The notes under the pieces were generated by a model. That model was given only the letters and a program-made list of their open reading frames with translations, made no database searches and had not been told where the DNA came from. Positions 49,021 to 57,039 of a stretch of 64,000 nucleotides of DNA are shown here, piece by piece. The stretch spans positions 7,183 to 71,182 of the forward strand of contig DATIZX010000074.1 of NCBI GenBank assembly GCA_035516795.1, in the 5' to 3' direction. The position numbers and the translations under genes were made by a program. Source of the DNA: DATJBF01 sp035516795 (GTDB taxonomy: Bacteria > Verrucomicrobiota > Verrucomicrobiia > Palsa-1439). Every line of letters starts with the position of its first letter. Position 1 is the stretch's first letter.

Positions 49021-50322
49021 ATGCAATTATCTCGTCGAACTTTCCTCAAACGCGGCGCGTTGGCGCTGGTGTCCATTGGCTCGGTGCCCATGTGGGGGCC
49101 GAGTTTCCTGCAGCAACTGGTGTTCGCCGCCGAGCCGACCCGGGCGGGTGGACGGAAGGTTCTCATCTGTCTATTCCAACGCGGCGCGGTCGACGGACTT
49201 TCGATGGTCATCCCTTACGGCGACAAGCATTACTACGAAGCGCGTTCGGACATCGCGATCGCGCCGCCGACGCAGAAAGCTGGCGCGGAAGGCGTGCTTG
49301 ACCTCGACGGGTTCTTCGGATTTCACCCAAACATGGCGGCACTGTTGCCGATATACAAAAGCGGGCATCTGGCGTTGATCCAGGCGTGTGGCTCGCCCAG
49401 TTCGACGCGCTCCCACTTCGATGCACAGGATTTCATGGAGTGCGGCGTCGTCAGCGACAAATCAATCCGCACGGGGTGGTTGAATCGTACGTTGCTCGCC
49501 TGCCCCGAAGATCGTGCCAAGATTACGTCGTTTCGCGCCGTGGCGCTGACGGCGATGTTGCCGCGCAGTTTGCAGGGCGAATACGAGGCCCTGGCGATCC
49601 CGGACCTGAAATCGTTCGGCGTGCGCGGGGCACAGGGACTTGGCCACGGCGTATCGAATGTCGGCACGGCAGACGGTTTCGAGGGGATGTACGAGGGCGC
49701 GGTGGACAGCGTGATGCACGGAACCGGCAAGGAAGCGTTCGACGCCATCGCTGCCTTGCAGTCGGCCGACCCCACGAAGTATTTGCCCCAGAATGGCGCG
49801 CAATATCCGAACAGTGCATTCGGTCGCGCCCTGATGCAGATCGCCCAGATGATCAAAGCCGATCTCGGCGTCGAAGTCGCTTTTGCCGAAATTGGCGGGT
49901 GGGATACGCATGTCAATCAAGGTGGGGCAGCGGGTCAGTTGGCCAATCGGTTTACCGAATTTTCGAAGAGCCTGGCGGCGCTATATCAGGACCTTGGCGA
50001 TCGCCTGGCGGATGTCGTCATTCTCACCATGAGCGAATTCGGTCGCACGGTCCGCCAGAACGGCAATCGCGGAACTGACCACGGTCATGCCAACTGTTTC
50101 ATGGTCATGGGCGGCCCGGTGCGCGGCGGCAAGGTGTATGGTCGATGGCCCGGTCTCGCGCAAGAGCAGCTTTACCAAGGTCGCGACCTGGCGTTGACGA
50201 CCGACTACCGTGACGTGTTTACCGAGATCGCGCAAAAACATCTTGGCGCGCGCGAGCTTCCCAAGATTTTCCCAGAATTTGCGCTCGATCCCAATCGCTA
50301 TCACGGCCTCATTCGTACCTAA
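49021..50322 (+). CDS. DUF1501 family protein with Tat signal
   Basis: 433 residues from the ATG at 49021, which has AAGGAG 7 bases upstream (49008-49013); an in-frame ATG at 49000 overlaps the previous stop. The N-terminus is a twin-arginine signal (LSRRTFLKRGALALVS), so the protein is exported folded. The body is an alkaline-phosphatase-like fold of the DUF1501 family (GGWDTHVNQ, VVILTMSEFGRTVRQNGNRG, TDHGHANCFMVMGGPVRGG). Members may be sulfatase-like hydrolases; the activity is unproven. It is paired with DUF1800 directly upstream. Confidence 0.9.
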   Translation: MQLSRRTFLKRGALALVSIGSVPMWGPSFLQQLVFAAEPTRAGGRKVLICLFQRGAVDGLSMVIPYGDKHYYEARSDIAIAPPTQKAGAEGVLDLDGFFGFHPNMAALLPIYKSGHLALIQACGSPSSTRSHFDAQDFMECGVVSDKSIRTGWLNRTLLACPEDRAKITSFRAVALTAMLPRSLQGEYEALAIPDLKSFGVRGAQGLGHGVSNVGTADGFEGMYEGAVDSVMHGTGKEAFDAIAALQSADPTKYLPQNGAQYPNSAFGRALMQIAQMIKADLGVEVAFAEIGGWDTHVNQGGAAGQLANRFTEFSKSLAALYQDLGDRLADVVILTMSEFGRTVRQNGNRGTDHGHANCFMVMGGPVRGGKVYGRWPGLAQEQLYQGRDLALTTDYRDVFTEIAQKHLGARELPKIFPEFALDPNRYHGLIRT

Positions 50323-50406
50323 CGTCACAATCGGTCCCTTGGAGCGGAACGTGTGAACGTTCCGTTTGCCCGACGGAACCGTTACCGGTTCCGCCCCGTT
50401 GCCGTT

Positions 50407-50648
50407 CTGTAGCGGCGGTCTATGACCGTCGACTCAGAGCTTCGCTTGCGGGTATTGACATTCTGTAGCCGCAGGCTTCAGCCTGCGGGGATGAAAGGGG
50501 GTTTAGGATTTGTTGTAGCCGCAGGGTTGCCGCGAAAACTACATGCGGCGTTTCGTGCAGCACTCAGCTTAACCTGCGGGGCGCACGGGCCCATCCCGCG
50601 CAGCCATAAAGGCTGCGGCTACGTACGGCTTCTCCCAGTCTATTGTAG
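50407..50648. repeat. Cluster of REP-like palindromes
   Basis: At least four units: 50407 (GTAGCGGCGGTC-TAT-GACCGTC), 50465 (GTAGCCGCAGGCTTCAGCCTGC), 50514 (GTAGCCGCAGGG, partial) and about 50597-50625 (CGCAGCC-ATAAA-GGCTGCG, GCTACG). The gap 50323-51009 holds these plus the 50711 repeat, and I see no gene. Confidence 0.7.
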
Positions 50649-50710
50649 CCACGGCGCTCCCTGCCCCGAACGCTTTCGGGGTGAATCGCCGCGCATCGCC
50701 GTTTTGAATT

Positions 50711-50738
50711 TGTCATGTTGAGCTTGTCGAAACATCTC
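50711..50738. repeat. Dispersed TGTCATGTTGAGCTTGTCGA repeat
   Basis: TGTCATGTTGAGCTTGTCGA plus AACATCTC. An exact inverted copy of 27 bases is at 52894-52920, so the two frame the beta-helix gene, a small membrane protein and a RAYT fragment. Confidence 0.75.
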
Positions 50739-51009
50739 TGCCGTTGCCGTTGTTGTACTCGACGCTGCCGCATGTCCCGGCGGCGAAGTGTCGTTGGGAT
50801 TGTAGGGCGGGACCATATAGCTACCGGGCCTTGCCGGGTCGCGCTTCGGAGGATACTGAGCCAGCATCCATTTGTACAGGCGACCTATATCTTTCTCAGA
50901 CAGCGTTGTCTACAGAGACCTTTCCTTCGACTTTGCTCAGGGCGAGCTAACGACTGGATTTTGGCAACTTTTCCGGTATGTTCCCGCTCAACCCCACAGG
51001 AGATCGCGT

Positions 51010-51855
51010 ATGAATAGCACAAGAGTCATCGGTCTTGGATTGATCGCGTTGGTGATCGCCGCGCCGGCCTGGGCCGCGACCAAAGGGCCGGTCCCCCTCA
51101 AGTCACCCAAGAACTTCCCAATCGTCATCAGCCGATCGGGCAGCTACCAGCTCATCGGCAATCTCGCCGTCCCGACCGCCGCCCCCGCCATCCAGATCGA
51201 AGCCAGCAATGTGACGCTGGATCTGAACGGGTTCACCGTGCAGGGCAACGACGCCACGTCGCTGAACGGCATCATCGCCACTAATACCGATCTGCGGAAC
51301 GTCACCATCGAGAATGGCGTAGTGCACGGGTTCGCTATTAACGGCGTGAATCTGGCCGGCAGTGGTCACGTCGTATTGGATGTGAGAGCCGAGGGCAACG
51401 GTGTCAATGGCGTTCACGTGTCTGTCGGCTCCCTCGTCGAGCGCTGCACGGCCACCGGCAACGGCGCTGCCGGAATCGCTGCCGACACAGCCTGTGCCAT
51501 CCAGAACAATGTGTGCACGGGCAACGGCACCTACGGCATCAATGCCGGGCAGTTGTGCACCGTGCTGCACAACACTTGCAACCAGAATGGTCAGAATGGC
51601 ATCCGCACCGACCAAGGTTCCACCGTGAGCCAGAATAATTGCTCGGGCAACTCCAACCCCGGCATCCAGTGTATCGGCAGCAACAACTCCATTGTCGGGA
51701 ACACCTGCGTGCTGAACAACACCGCCGGCATCGATCTCGGCAGTGCCAACGGCAACTACGCCGCAGAAAATAAACTTAGCGGCAATTCTACGCCCATCAT
51801 TAACGCAGGCGGTGACACGCTCGGCACCGGCGATCTCGCCAATGTGACGTTCTAG
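51010..51855 (+). CDS. Secreted right-handed beta-helix protein
   Basis: 281 residues. Signal peptide (VIGLGLIALVIAAPAWA) and a mature part made of short parallel beta-helix coils: ITRSGSYQLIGNL-type cap ISRSGSYQLIGNLAVP, ASNVTLDLNGFTVQGND, then repeated units with N-G and C pairs (CTATGNGAAGIAADTACAIQ, NNVCTGNGTYGINAGQLC). This is a NosD/pectate-lyase-like fold; no active-site residues are recognisable, so carbohydrate binding or a structural role is as likely as catalysis. Paired cysteines in successive coils may form a ladder. CAGGAG 8 bases before the ATG supports the start. Confidence 0.85.
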   Translation: MNSTRVIGLGLIALVIAAPAWAATKGPVPLKSPKNFPIVISRSGSYQLIGNLAVPTAAPAIQIEASNVTLDLNGFTVQGNDATSLNGIIATNTDLRNVTIENGVVHGFAINGVNLAGSGHVVLDVRAEGNGVNGVHVSVGSLVERCTATGNGAAGIAADTACAIQNNVCTGNGTYGINAGQLCTVLHNTCNQNGQNGIRTDQGSTVSQNNCSGNSNPGIQCIGSNNSIVGNTCVLNNTAGIDLGSANGNYAAENKLSGNSTPIINAGGDTLGTGDLANVTF

Positions 51856-51956
51856 CCGGTAATAACTAGGTCAACTGTAACCAGGATCAACACTCGTCAG
51901 CGGGGCCAACTCTCGATCTCAGGACGGATTTGAGCCGGGAATTTAAAGGTCGGAAT

Positions 51957-52283
51957 TTACAAACAGGAAGTGTGGACCGAATGCTGTTTCGGTTTTTCGT
52001 GGGCAGATGATTTACGATAACAGCGCAAATTGAGGAAAAGCAAGGAGGCTACGACGCCCGACACGAACGCGGTTATGGCCGCGACTGCTCCGGGCCCGCT
52101 GCCTAAGATACGAAGTTCATACGCGTTTCCTTGGTGTACCGTCACTCTGTATACCGGCAACACGAACATCAGAGAGACCGACGCCAAGCAAATTCCGGTC
52201 GTCAAAATGAATCCCAACTCCAACCCATTTCGTTTCCATTTGGATTTCGCGCCCGAATCCTGTTGGATAAGTCTCGTTTTCAT
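51957..52283 (-). CDS. Small two-helix membrane protein
   Basis: 108 residues, not recognised. A basic N-terminus (QQDSGAKSKWKRNG) is followed by a first membrane helix (ELGFILTTGICLASVSLMFV), a short outside loop (YRVTVHQGNAYELRILGSGP), a second helix (AVAAITAFVSGVVASLLFL) and a basic cytoplasmic tail. The pattern is that of a real membrane protein. It is isolated on the minus strand beside repeat elements and may be strain-specific. Confidence 0.55.
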   Translation of the reverse strand: MKTRLIQQDSGAKSKWKRNGLELGFILTTGICLASVSLMFVLPVYRVTVHQGNAYELRILGSGPGAVAAITAFVSGVVASLLFLNLRCYRKSSAHEKPKQHSVHTSCL

Positions 52284-52346
52284 TCTCTTGAATTCATTCT
52301 ACCACGGTTAAAGGCATTCGTTCAAAAAGCTTGTAGTGTCCGATTT

Positions 52347-52409
52347 TGGAGGGCCACGCTCTGTCGTGGCCGCGTTTTCGGAACGGACGCAACGGAGTGC
52401 GTCCCTCCG
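52347..52409. repeat. Palindromic GGAGGGCCACGCTC element (inverted copy of 26381)
   Basis: Nearly the reverse complement of 26381-26443, with four or so differences in the centre. It ends 18 bases before the start of the RAYT fragment, the position in which such transposases carry their cognate palindromes. Confidence 0.75.
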
Positions 52410-52427
52410 GTCGGCAATCTGGCGGGC

Positions 52428-52646
52428 GTGGCGCGACCTGTCAGGATCGAAGTAGCCGGCGGCTGGTATCATGTCACGGCACGGGGCAACGAGCGGCGGG
52501 CGGTGTTTCGCGAGGATCGGGATCGGCAGCGTTTTCTGGAGTTTTTGGCGGAGGCGGTGGAACGGTTCGGATTGCGTTGCCAGGCCTACGTGTTGATGGA
52601 CAATCATTATCACCTCTTGGCAAAACCTTATTTTGGACAAGCCTGA
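52428..52646 (+). pseudogene. Truncated REP-associated tyrosine transposase
   Basis: 72 residues from the GTG at 52428. The sequence ARPVRIEVAGGWYHVTARGN and FGLRCQAYVLMDNHYHLL matches the first third of RAYT (IS200-like Y1 transposase), including the HYH metal-binding motif. It then diverges (AKPYFGQA) and stops where intact proteins continue ETP-x-ANLS-x-AMQWL. The part with the catalytic tyrosine is missing. It shows the unmutated form of residues that are altered in the second copy at the right end of the window (Tyr of GWYH; first His of HYH). Confidence 0.85.
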
Positions 52647-52812
52647 TGTAATTAGTCCGCGGGGTCAAATCTCGTTTTTCTGTAATTCACACTCGGGAGC
52701 AACGCCCGACTCTCGAGAGCAATCGGCTTGGTTCGCGGCCCGCTGATGTGGGCGGCAGAAGTCGGAAGCCAGAATCTCTGCGTCCTCCGCCGGGTTCTGA
52801 TTTCCTGCGAGG

Positions 52813-52837
52813 TTATAGATAGCGCTACTATCTATAA
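52813..52837. repeat. AT-rich hairpin
   Basis: TTATAGATAG (52813-52822) pairs exactly with CTATCTATAA (52828-52837) over CGCTA. A related sequence (TTATACCTAGCGCTATATAT) occurs in long repeat copies B and C. Apart from this hairpin and the 52894 repeat, 52647-53017 holds nothing I can support. Confidence 0.5.
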
Positions 52838-52893
52838 TTCCGGAATCGAGGGGTTTGACGGTTGGTGGTGAACGACACGAAATCTCACGGACA

Positions 52894-52920
52894 GAGATGT
52901 TTCGACAAGCTCAACATGAC
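52894..52920. repeat. Inverted copy of the 50711 repeat
   Basis: GAGATGTTTCGACAAGCTCA plus ACATGAC is the exact reverse complement of 50712-50738. Confidence 0.75.
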
Positions 52921-53017
52921 GAATAAAGTGGCGGCGCGAAGCCGCGAAACGATTAGAATGGATTCGAGAGCGAATCCGCTCCGAGTCCATGACTTGGCTT
53001 TGTAGGAGCCAGTGTAG

Positions 53018-53371
53018 TTATTTCACCCGCTTGGCGTCGCCCCAGAGTTGTTCGAGGGCGTAACGCTGGCGCAGTTCAGGATGGAAGATGTGGACCAGCA
53101 GATCGCTGTAATCCATCACGATCCAGCGGCTGGGCGGGAAACCGTCGCGGTGCCGCGGACGAAAGCCCTCTTCGCGAAGGCGGTGTTCAATTTCGCCGGC
53201 AATGGCTTTCAAATGTGGCTCGGACGTGCCGCTGCAAATGAAGAAATACTCGGCAACGTTGGAGATGCCGCGCACGTCGAGAATGAGAACGTCCTCGGCC
53301 TTCTTGTCGAGGGCGATCTTGCGGCAGAGTTTTGCCAGTTTTTCCGGGGCGAGGCCGCTGTTACGCTTCAC
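53018..53371 (-). CDS. rsfS: Ribosomal silencing factor
   Basis: 117 residues. RsfS binds ribosomal protein L14 and keeps the subunits apart under nutrient stress. Family features are AEDVLILDVRGISNVAEYFFI in pieces, CSGTSEPHLKAIAGEIEH, RWIVMDYSDLLVHIFHPELR and YALEQLWGDA. The GTG at 53371 overlaps the nadD stop (GTGA), so I prefer it to the TTG two codons upstream. The nadD-rsfS order is widely conserved in bacteria. Confidence 0.94.
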   Translation of the reverse strand: MKRNSGLAPEKLAKLCRKIALDKKAEDVLILDVRGISNVAEYFFICSGTSEPHLKAIAGEIEHRLREEGFRPRHRDGFPPSRWIVMDYSDLLVHIFHPELRQRYALEQLWGDAKRVK

Positions 53372-53979
53372 CAATAAAGCCGTCGCCTCCGAATGTATTG
53401 ATGCACCGCATCGGGCACAAGATAGCGTATGGATCTTCCGTTGGCAATACGCGTGCGAATGTCGCGCGAGGCAATGTCACAGGCGTGCCCCCGCAAAACG
53501 TGTTGCCGTAAGCGCCGGCGCGTGGCCACATCCAATCGCGGATCGATGATCGGTTTGGCCTGAAAACCGGGACGCGGTACGGTGACAAACGTGCAGAGAG
53601 TTACCAATCGCTTTACTTCGCGCCACAGATGCAATTCCTGCAGCGAATCCGCCCCGATGATGAAGAAAAACTCCGCTCGCGGATAGCGGCGCTTTAATTG
53701 CGTCAGCGTGTCCACAGAATAGGATTTGCCGCCGCGCCGGATCTCGAGGTCGTCCACCTCGAAACGCTTATTTCCACGAATGGCCAGCTTGATCATTTGG
53801 AGACGGTCACGAGCGCTGGCCAGTTTGTCCACGGTCTTGTGCGGTGGCGTGGCCGACGGAATAAAGATGACACGTTCCAATTCCAATTGTTCCGTAGCGT
53901 CCTGTGCCATGAGTAAATGGCCAAGGTGGATCGGATTGAACGTGCCGCCAAGAATTCCGATGGCTTTCCGTCGCTTCAT
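53368..53979 (-). CDS. nadD: Nicotinate-nucleotide adenylyltransferase
   Basis: 203 residues. It adenylates NaMN to NaAD in NAD synthesis. The nucleotidyltransferase motif GGTFNPIHLGHLLMAQ and the SATPPHKTVDKLASARDRLQM block, FFIIGADSLQELHLWRE and the C-terminal SIRYLVPDAVHQYI are intact. The ATG at 53979 (MKRRKAIGILGGTFNP) is chosen by family length; the frame is open upstream. It is coupled by overlap to rsfS, and divergent from the YejM-like gene. Confidence 0.95.
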   Translation of the reverse strand: MKRRKAIGILGGTFNPIHLGHLLMAQDATEQLELERVIFIPSATPPHKTVDKLASARDRLQMIKLAIRGNKRFEVDDLEIRRGGKSYSVDTLTQLKRRYPRAEFFFIIGADSLQELHLWREVKRLVTLCTFVTVPRPGFQAKPIIDPRLDVATRRRLRQHVLRGHACDIASRDIRTRIANGRSIRYLVPDAVHQYIRRRRLYW

Positions 53980-54123
53980 GCTGCATTGAGTACAAAACCG
54001 TGGCGCGAAACGCAACGAATTTGCTTCTCTTACCGCGCCGGCGTGAGCAATATTTACCGTCTCAGGTCATGGGCATCGAAATATCAGTTCATTGGCTGGC
54101 AATCCAGACGCCTGATTAGTCGA

Positions 54124-56004
54124 ATGGCGCACCGCTCTTCCACATCTGATTCGCGGACGTTGGCCTTCCACATCGAAGCCGTCACGTACTCTTTCGCGTT
54201 CAACGTGCTGCTCTTGATGTTCATTGGACGCAGCTACCTGGAAAGTTTGCGGGGCAACACTTCGGTCGCGGGCTGGGCGGCAGCGCTGCTGGCCAGCGTG
54301 GCGAATTTCGCAATGCTCGCGCTCGCCCCCGCCCTTCTGTCGACACCGTTCCTGTTCTTCAGGCGACGCTGGCTGACATTAACGGTGCTGCCGTTGCTCT
54401 ACGGATTACTCAGCGTATTTATTTACGCCGACTCGATCATTTACATTCTCTGGCATTTTCATTTCAACGGGATGGTGTGGAATCTTCTGACCACCCCCGG
54501 CGCGGGTGACACGGTCACTGCCGGCCGGGGCACGGTCACTTACACAGTCGCGGCCATCTGTGCCATCCTCGCAATCGAATTCGCCTTTGCCTGGTGGGTT
54601 TTCCCGCGCTTGCGCGTCGCCGCCAAACGCTTCCGAACCGGACGAGCCTTTGCGACCTTTTGGGCCGTGGTCGCGCTTCTGCTGATTGCGGACAAGGTGA
54701 CTTTTTCTATCGGCGATCTACGCGACAACATGGAAGTGATGAGACTGCGCAACGTCTTGCCTCTCTATCAACCGGTGACCTTCAAACGTTTCGCCAGCCG
54801 CGTGCTCGGCGTGAGCACCGTACCCCGAAAGCAGTTGAAAGTGCGGCTGGGTGGATCGCTGAATTATCCCAAGGCTCCGATTCGATTCCGTCCCGGCAGC
54901 CCACGACCCAACGTTGTGGTCATCGCCATCGAGGGAGCGCGTTGGGACATGCTGACGCCCCAAGTCATGCCAAACTTGTATTACTGGGGCGAAAGCCAAC
55001 TTGTCTTTGACGATAATTACAGCAGCGGCAATACAACCCGCTATGGGATTTTCGGATTGATATACGGCCTCGACGGAAGCTACTGGCAAAGCGCCCTGGC
55101 CGAGCATGTCGGCCCGGTGATGATTCATACCCTGAAACAGCTCGGTTACAGTTTTCGCATCCTTTCCTGCACGGACTTGAATTTCCCCGAGTTTCGTGGC
55201 ACGGCGTTTATCGACGTATTGGACGCGATCACGGACAAATGGGATTGCCGCCGTGTGGAACGCGACCGGCTGATGACCGATCGCTTCATCGAATTTGTCA
55301 ACGAAAAGCGGACGCCATTTTTCGCGTTCATGTTTTACGATGCCTCTCATCAGCCCTACAACTTTCCCCGCGAACACGCGGTGTTTGACATCGGTAACGC
55401 CACCGGCCAGATCAATTACATCAAGCTGGCGCAAGAAGGAGGGGATTTACACTTTATCGAGAACCGCTATCGAAACAGCCTGCATTATGTAGACGCGCAA
55501 ATCGACCGCGCCCTTCAAACTTTGGCAGAACGCGGACTCATGGATAATACGCTGGTATTCATTGTGGGCGACCATGGGGAAGCCTTTGGTGAACTCGGTT
55601 TTTTTGGCCACGACAGTACGTTTGACCGCTATGAAACCAAAACGCTTTGTCTGGCCCACGTCCCCGGCCAGAAACCAGAACGTCTTCAGCGGATGACGAG
55701 CCATGAAGACGTGTCCGCCACGGTTCTGACTTATATGGGCGCAGAAAATCCGCTCGGCGATTACACCCAGGGATTACCGCTGACCGGAAAAGCGACGCGG
55801 CCCTTTGTCTTCATTTCCAGTTGGGCAAACGCCGCGATCGTCGATTCCAATACAATCACCGCGTTTGGACTGGAAGCGTATAATGCCGACATTACCATTC
55901 TCAATACGAACAACGTCCCCTTGCCGAATCAACGCGCCGCGCTGGCAGCTCACCAGAACGAACTGGTTGCGGCCATGGAGCAGATGCGTCAGTTCAAGAA
56001 GTGA
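54124..56004 (+). CDS. Inner-membrane sulfatase-fold protein, YejM/PbgA-like
   Basis: 626 residues from the ATG at 54124. The first 200 residues hold five membrane helices (DUF3413-like), followed by a basic linker and a periplasmic sulfatase-fold domain: RPNVVVIAIEGARWDML, a Thr-containing nucleophile region NYSSGNTTRYGIFGLIYG, and FIVGDHGEAFGELGFFGHD. In E. coli YejM controls LPS amount through LapB/LpxC and binds cardiolipin. Here it is followed 1-2 bases later by an LpxL-type acyltransferase and then an ArnT-like enzyme, which agrees with an LPS-related role. Whether it is catalytic is not known. Confidence 0.85.
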   Translation: MAHRSSTSDSRTLAFHIEAVTYSFAFNVLLLMFIGRSYLESLRGNTSVAGWAAALLASVANFAMLALAPALLSTPFLFFRRRWLTLTVLPLLYGLLSVFIYADSIIYILWHFHFNGMVWNLLTTPGAGDTVTAGRGTVTYTVAAICAILAIEFAFAWWVFPRLRVAAKRFRTGRAFATFWAVVALLLIADKVTFSIGDLRDNMEVMRLRNVLPLYQPVTFKRFASRVLGVSTVPRKQLKVRLGGSLNYPKAPIRFRPGSPRPNVVVIAIEGARWDMLTPQVMPNLYYWGESQLVFDDNYSSGNTTRYGIFGLIYGLDGSYWQSALAEHVGPVMIHTLKQLGYSFRILSCTDLNFPEFRGTAFIDVLDAITDKWDCRRVERDRLMTDRFIEFVNEKRTPFFAFMFYDASHQPYNFPREHAVFDIGNATGQINYIKLAQEGGDLHFIENRYRNSLHYVDAQIDRALQTLAERGLMDNTLVFIVGDHGEAFGELGFFGHDSTFDRYETKTLCLAHVPGQKPERLQRMTSHEDVSATVLTYMGAENPLGDYTQGLPLTGKATRPFVFISSWANAAIVDSNTITAFGLEAYNADITILNTNNVPLPNQRAALAAHQNELVAAMEQMRQFKK

Positions 56005-56005
56005 A

Positions 56006-56992
56006 ATGAACACTCCTCCGGAGATCCCCCTGCGAAAGCGCGCTCGCTTCCGATTGGAGGTGCTGGCGGTTCGGTCCCTGGCATGGGTAGTGCCGAAGCT
56101 ATCGCGGCGAGCCATCTGGCGGCTCGGACGAAGCATCGGATGGATTGGCTATTATCTGCTTCCCAAACAGCGCCGCATTGCCCTCGCCAATCTGGATCTG
56201 GCCTTCGGAGCCAGCCAGGCGGATTCCGAAAAGCAGAAGATTGCCCGCGCTTCCTCCCAGAATTTCGCTACGACGATGCTCTCACATTTTTGGGCGCCGC
56301 GCCTGACCCGCGAGCAGTTGGATAAGTTCGTAGAAGTAGAGACGGAAGGATTCCACAGGGTTCAGGAACTGCGCGCTCAAGGTCGTCCGATCATCTTCAT
56401 CACGCTACATTTCGGGGACTGGGAATTGCTCGGCCTGGCCACGGGCTTCTATGGTCTCAAAATAACCGTGGTTACGAAAACGATGCGCAACACCGGCTTG
56501 GAACGGATCTTCAACCCGCTTCGCGCCCTGTCGGGTCACGACATCATTTCCAGCCGCCACGCCGGGGTCAAACTGTTGAAGACGTTGGAGCGCGGGGAGT
56601 GCATCGCGCTTTTGATCGACCAGCACGTGAGCTTGAGTGCCGGCGGCATCTGGTGTGACTTGTTTGGCGTGCCGGTGCTGACGACATCGTTGATTGCCCG
56701 GCTGGCGCTGCGCTCGGGAGCGGCCATCGTGGGCGGCGTTTCGTACCCGTTGGCCAATGGCAGGTCGCGCATCGTGTACGGCCCGGAAATACCGGTTCAG
56801 CGGACCGGCGACAACAATGCTGACGTGCAAAAAATCACCCAGCTATGCCTTCAGTTCTGCGAAACGAAAATTCGTGAACGTCCGGAGCTGTGGCTCTGGA
56901 GCTACAAACGCTGGAAGGCCCGGCCGCAGAAGGAATTCGGTCGCTACCCGTTTTACTCACGGCCAGCACCTCGGCCGGTCCGCCCCGGATAA
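56006..56992 (+). CDS. Lipid A acyltransferase, LpxL/HtrB family
   Basis: 328 residues. It transfers a secondary acyl chain to lipid A or a related lipid at the inner face of the membrane. The acyltransferase motif H-x4-D/E is HFGDWE (ITLHFGDWELLGL). Other blocks are RRIALANLDLAFG, FIDQH-type region LIDQHVSLSAGGIWCDLFG and ELWLWSYKRWKARP. The ATG at 56006 lies directly after the sulfatase stop. The C-terminal tail (RPAPRPVRPG) is short and proline-rich. The acyl acceptor is inferred from the family and the neighbours. Confidence 0.88.
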   Translation: MNTPPEIPLRKRARFRLEVLAVRSLAWVVPKLSRRAIWRLGRSIGWIGYYLLPKQRRIALANLDLAFGASQADSEKQKIARASSQNFATTMLSHFWAPRLTREQLDKFVEVETEGFHRVQELRAQGRPIIFITLHFGDWELLGLATGFYGLKITVVTKTMRNTGLERIFNPLRALSGHDIISSRHAGVKLLKTLERGECIALLIDQHVSLSAGGIWCDLFGVPVLTTSLIARLALRSGAAIVGGVSYPLANGRSRIVYGPEIPVQRTGDNNADVQKITQLCLQFCETKIRERPELWLWSYKRWKARPQKEFGRYPFYSRPAPRPVRPG

Positions 56993-57039
56993 AAAAACGG
57001 GGCTGGCTTGGCGAAGCCACGCCATGTTATTCAGAGCCC

